The position numbers were made by a program, and so were the translations under genes. From Pseudomonas atagonensis (GTDB lineage Bacteria > Pseudomonadota > Gammaproteobacteria > Pseudomonadales > Pseudomonadaceae): a DNA stretch of 64,000 nucleotides. Below the pieces are notes generated by a model. It made no database searches, had not been told where the DNA came from, and saw only the letters and a list, made by a program, of their open reading frames with translations. The stretch covers positions 62,001-126,000 of the forward strand of contig NZ_VXCA01000027.1 in NCBI RefSeq assembly GCF_011369485.1, in the 5' to 3' direction. This document shows positions 62,821-64,000 of this stretch, in pieces. Numbering within the stretch: position 1 is the stretch's first letter; every line of letters begins with the position of its first letter.

Positions 62821-63231
62821 ATGCGCAAGGGTCCGTTGTGTCTGATGTTGGTCACGTTGTCGATCATGGCGCCCGCCCATGGTGAAGAATCCACCGAGGG
62901 CGGCAGCTCCACGCCGTTGTCGCTGAGTGCCGGCAGCCAGATCACCGAGCTGCAGCAACGCCTAAAAGCCAGTGAACAGCAGCGGGAAGAACTGAGCAAA
63001 CAGCTGCAAAACGCCGACAACACACGCGAAAGCGCTCAGTTGGCCCGGTTGCGCCAAGAGAACCAGCGCCTCAAGCTGCAACTCAAGGAAGCCCAGGCCA
63101 GCCCGCTGCCGCGACTGTTGACCGAGCAACAGCAATGGTTCGTCACCGGCGCCGGGGTAGCGCTATTGGCGCTGCTCTGCGGTATCTTTGCCAGTGGTGC
63201 AAGCCGAAAACGTCGGCAATGGTTAAATTGA
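62821..63231 (+). CDS. Small membrane-anchored coiled-coil protein upstream of cpxR
   Basis: From ATG 62821 (MRKGPLCLMLVTLSIM; AGGAG upstream) the product has 136 residues. It has a signal sequence (cleavage near AHGEE), a periplasmic Gln/Glu/Leu coiled coil (about residues 40-95) and a C-terminal transmembrane helix (WFVTGAGVALLALLCGIFAS) with a short basic tail. The layout resembles YgiM-type envelope proteins, but without an SH3 domain. It ends 7 bases before cpxR, so it may be part of the envelope-stress unit. Confidence 0.8.
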   Translation: MRKGPLCLMLVTLSIMAPAHGEESTEGGSSTPLSLSAGSQITELQQRLKASEQQREELSKQLQNADNTRESAQLARLRQENQRLKLQLKEAQASPLPRLLTEQQQWFVTGAGVALLALLCGIFASGASRKRRQWLN

Positions 63232-63238
63232 GTGAGTC

Positions 63239-63916
63239 ATGAGCGAGCTGTTACTGATTGATGATGACCAGGAGTTGTGTGAACTCCTGAGCAGTTGGCT
63301 GAGCCAGGAAGGCTTCCAGGTACGCGCTTGCCACGATGGCCAGAGTGCGCGCAAGGCACTGGCCGAAACCGCTCCGGCGGCGGTGGTGCTGGACGTGATG
63401 TTGCCCGACGGCAGCGGTCTGGAACTGCTCAAGCAACTGCGCAACGATCACGCCGACCTGCCGGTGCTGATGCTCTCGGCACGCGGCGAGCCGCTGGATC
63501 GTATCCTCGGCCTGGAACTGGGCGCCGACGATTACCTGGCCAAACCTTGCGATCCCCGTGAACTGACCGCTCGTTTGCGCGCCGTGCTGCGCCGCAGCCA
63601 TCCGGCCGCCGTGTCGACGCAGCTGGAGCTGGGCGACCTGAGCTTCAGTCCGGTGCGCGGCGTGGTCAGCATCGATGAGAAAGAACTGACCCTGACCGTT
63701 TCCGAAAGCCGTCTGCTCGAAGCCCTGCTCAAGCAACCCGGCGAGCCGCTGGACAAACAGGAACTGGCGCAGATCGCCCTCGGCCGCAAGCTGACCCTGT
63801 ACGACCGCAGCCTCGACATGCACGTGAGCAACCTGCGCAAAAAAATCGGCCCCCACCCCGACGGTCGCCCGCGTATCGTCGCCCTGCGCAGCCGTGGCTA
63901 CTACTACAGCCTCTGA
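63239..63916 (+). CDS. cpxR: CpxR-like OmpR-family response regulator
   Basis: The protein has 225 residues. The receiver has Asp52 (VLDVMLPDGSG) and Lys in YLAKPC; the C-terminal winged helix includes SESRLLEALLKQPGEPLDK and ends SRGYYYSL. In Pseudomonas the regulator next to yciB/yciI corresponds to CpxR, which responds to envelope stress. The kinase gene should follow outside the window. Confidence 0.85.
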   Translation: MSELLLIDDDQELCELLSSWLSQEGFQVRACHDGQSARKALAETAPAAVVLDVMLPDGSGLELLKQLRNDHADLPVLMLSARGEPLDRILGLELGADDYLAKPCDPRELTARLRAVLRRSHPAAVSTQLELGDLSFSPVRGVVSIDEKELTLTVSESRLLEALLKQPGEPLDKQELAQIALGRKLTLYDRSLDMHVSNLRKKIGPHPDGRPRIVALRSRGYYYSL

Positions 63917-63953
63917 TCGTCTGTAAGTTTTGTCAGGTCGGCGCGAAAGCGTG

Positions 63954-63969
63954 TTTACCCAAGCTTTAC
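63954..63969 (-). promoter_or_regulatory. Candidate CpxR box
   Basis: On the minus strand GTAAAGCTTGGGTAAA is a direct repeat of GTAAA with a 6-base gap. The CpxR consensus is GTAAA-N(4-8)-GTAAA, so this fits. It lies 38 bases after cpxR and may control the next gene (for example a cpxP-like gene). Confidence 0.6.
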
Positions 63970-64000
63970 ACAGCGCTGACCGCCGCTGACCTTGATCTCC

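Overview
The window is high-GC chromosomal DNA that reads as a Pseudomonas of the P. fluorescens group. Evidence: FleQ/FleSR-controlled polar flagellar genes, HsbRA beside the flagellar basal-body operon, a phhRABC aromatic amino acid cluster, cpxR next to yciB/yciI, and many short REP-type inverted repeats (REPINs) between genes. No plasmid, phage, IS, tRNA, rRNA or CRISPR signature was seen.

Layout. 1-15,050 (minus strand): hsbR (cut by the window edge), hsbA and the fliJIHGFE operon, then fleR-fleS, fleQ, fliT-fliS-fliD, flaG and flagellin fliC. Sigma54-type promoters can be read before fliE, fleS and fliD, and a sigma28-type promoter before fliC. 15,303-37,257 (minus strand): a large flagellar glycosylation island between fliC and flgL. 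Its first part holds a small protein, a Maf-type (DUF115) flagellin glycosyltransferase, a KAS III-like enzyme and a complete pseudaminic acid pathway (pseI, a pseG-pseH fusion, pseF, an associated methylase, pseC, pseB). Its second part holds two very large multi-domain glycosyltransferases flanking a CDP-hexose pathway (rfbF, rfbG, an RfbC-like epimerase, two C-methyltransferase-like proteins, an SDR reductase and a CmcI-like protein). 37,354-45,755 (minus strand): flgL, flgK, flgJ, flgI, flgH, flgG, flgF; flgBCDE are not adjacent.

46,009-54,196: aromatic amino acid catabolism and transport, with phhR (minus) divergent from phhA-phhB-phhC (plus), two very small genes, an MFS transporter, arfB and aroP. 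55,090-56,263: a 45-codon peptide gene directly followed by a gene for an M29-aminopeptidase-like protein. They are preceded by AT-rich DNA and by a pair of TyrR/PhhR-box-like palindromes. I consider this pair the best candidate for an undescribed peptide system. 56,463-63,916: housekeeping genes rluB, a DUF1289 gene, scpB-scpA, yciO, a PHP phosphoesterase, yciB, yciI, a small coiled-coil membrane protein and cpxR, with a CpxR-box-like direct repeat just after cpxR.

How they work together: FleQ with sigma54 would drive fleSR and the basal-body and cap operons, and sigma28 would drive flagellin. The island between flagellin and the hook-filament junction genes would make CMP-pseudaminic acid and a CDP-linked branched deoxysugar and assemble them on flagellin. 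PhhR would sense aromatic amino acids and control phhABC, and possibly also the peptide/M29 pair.
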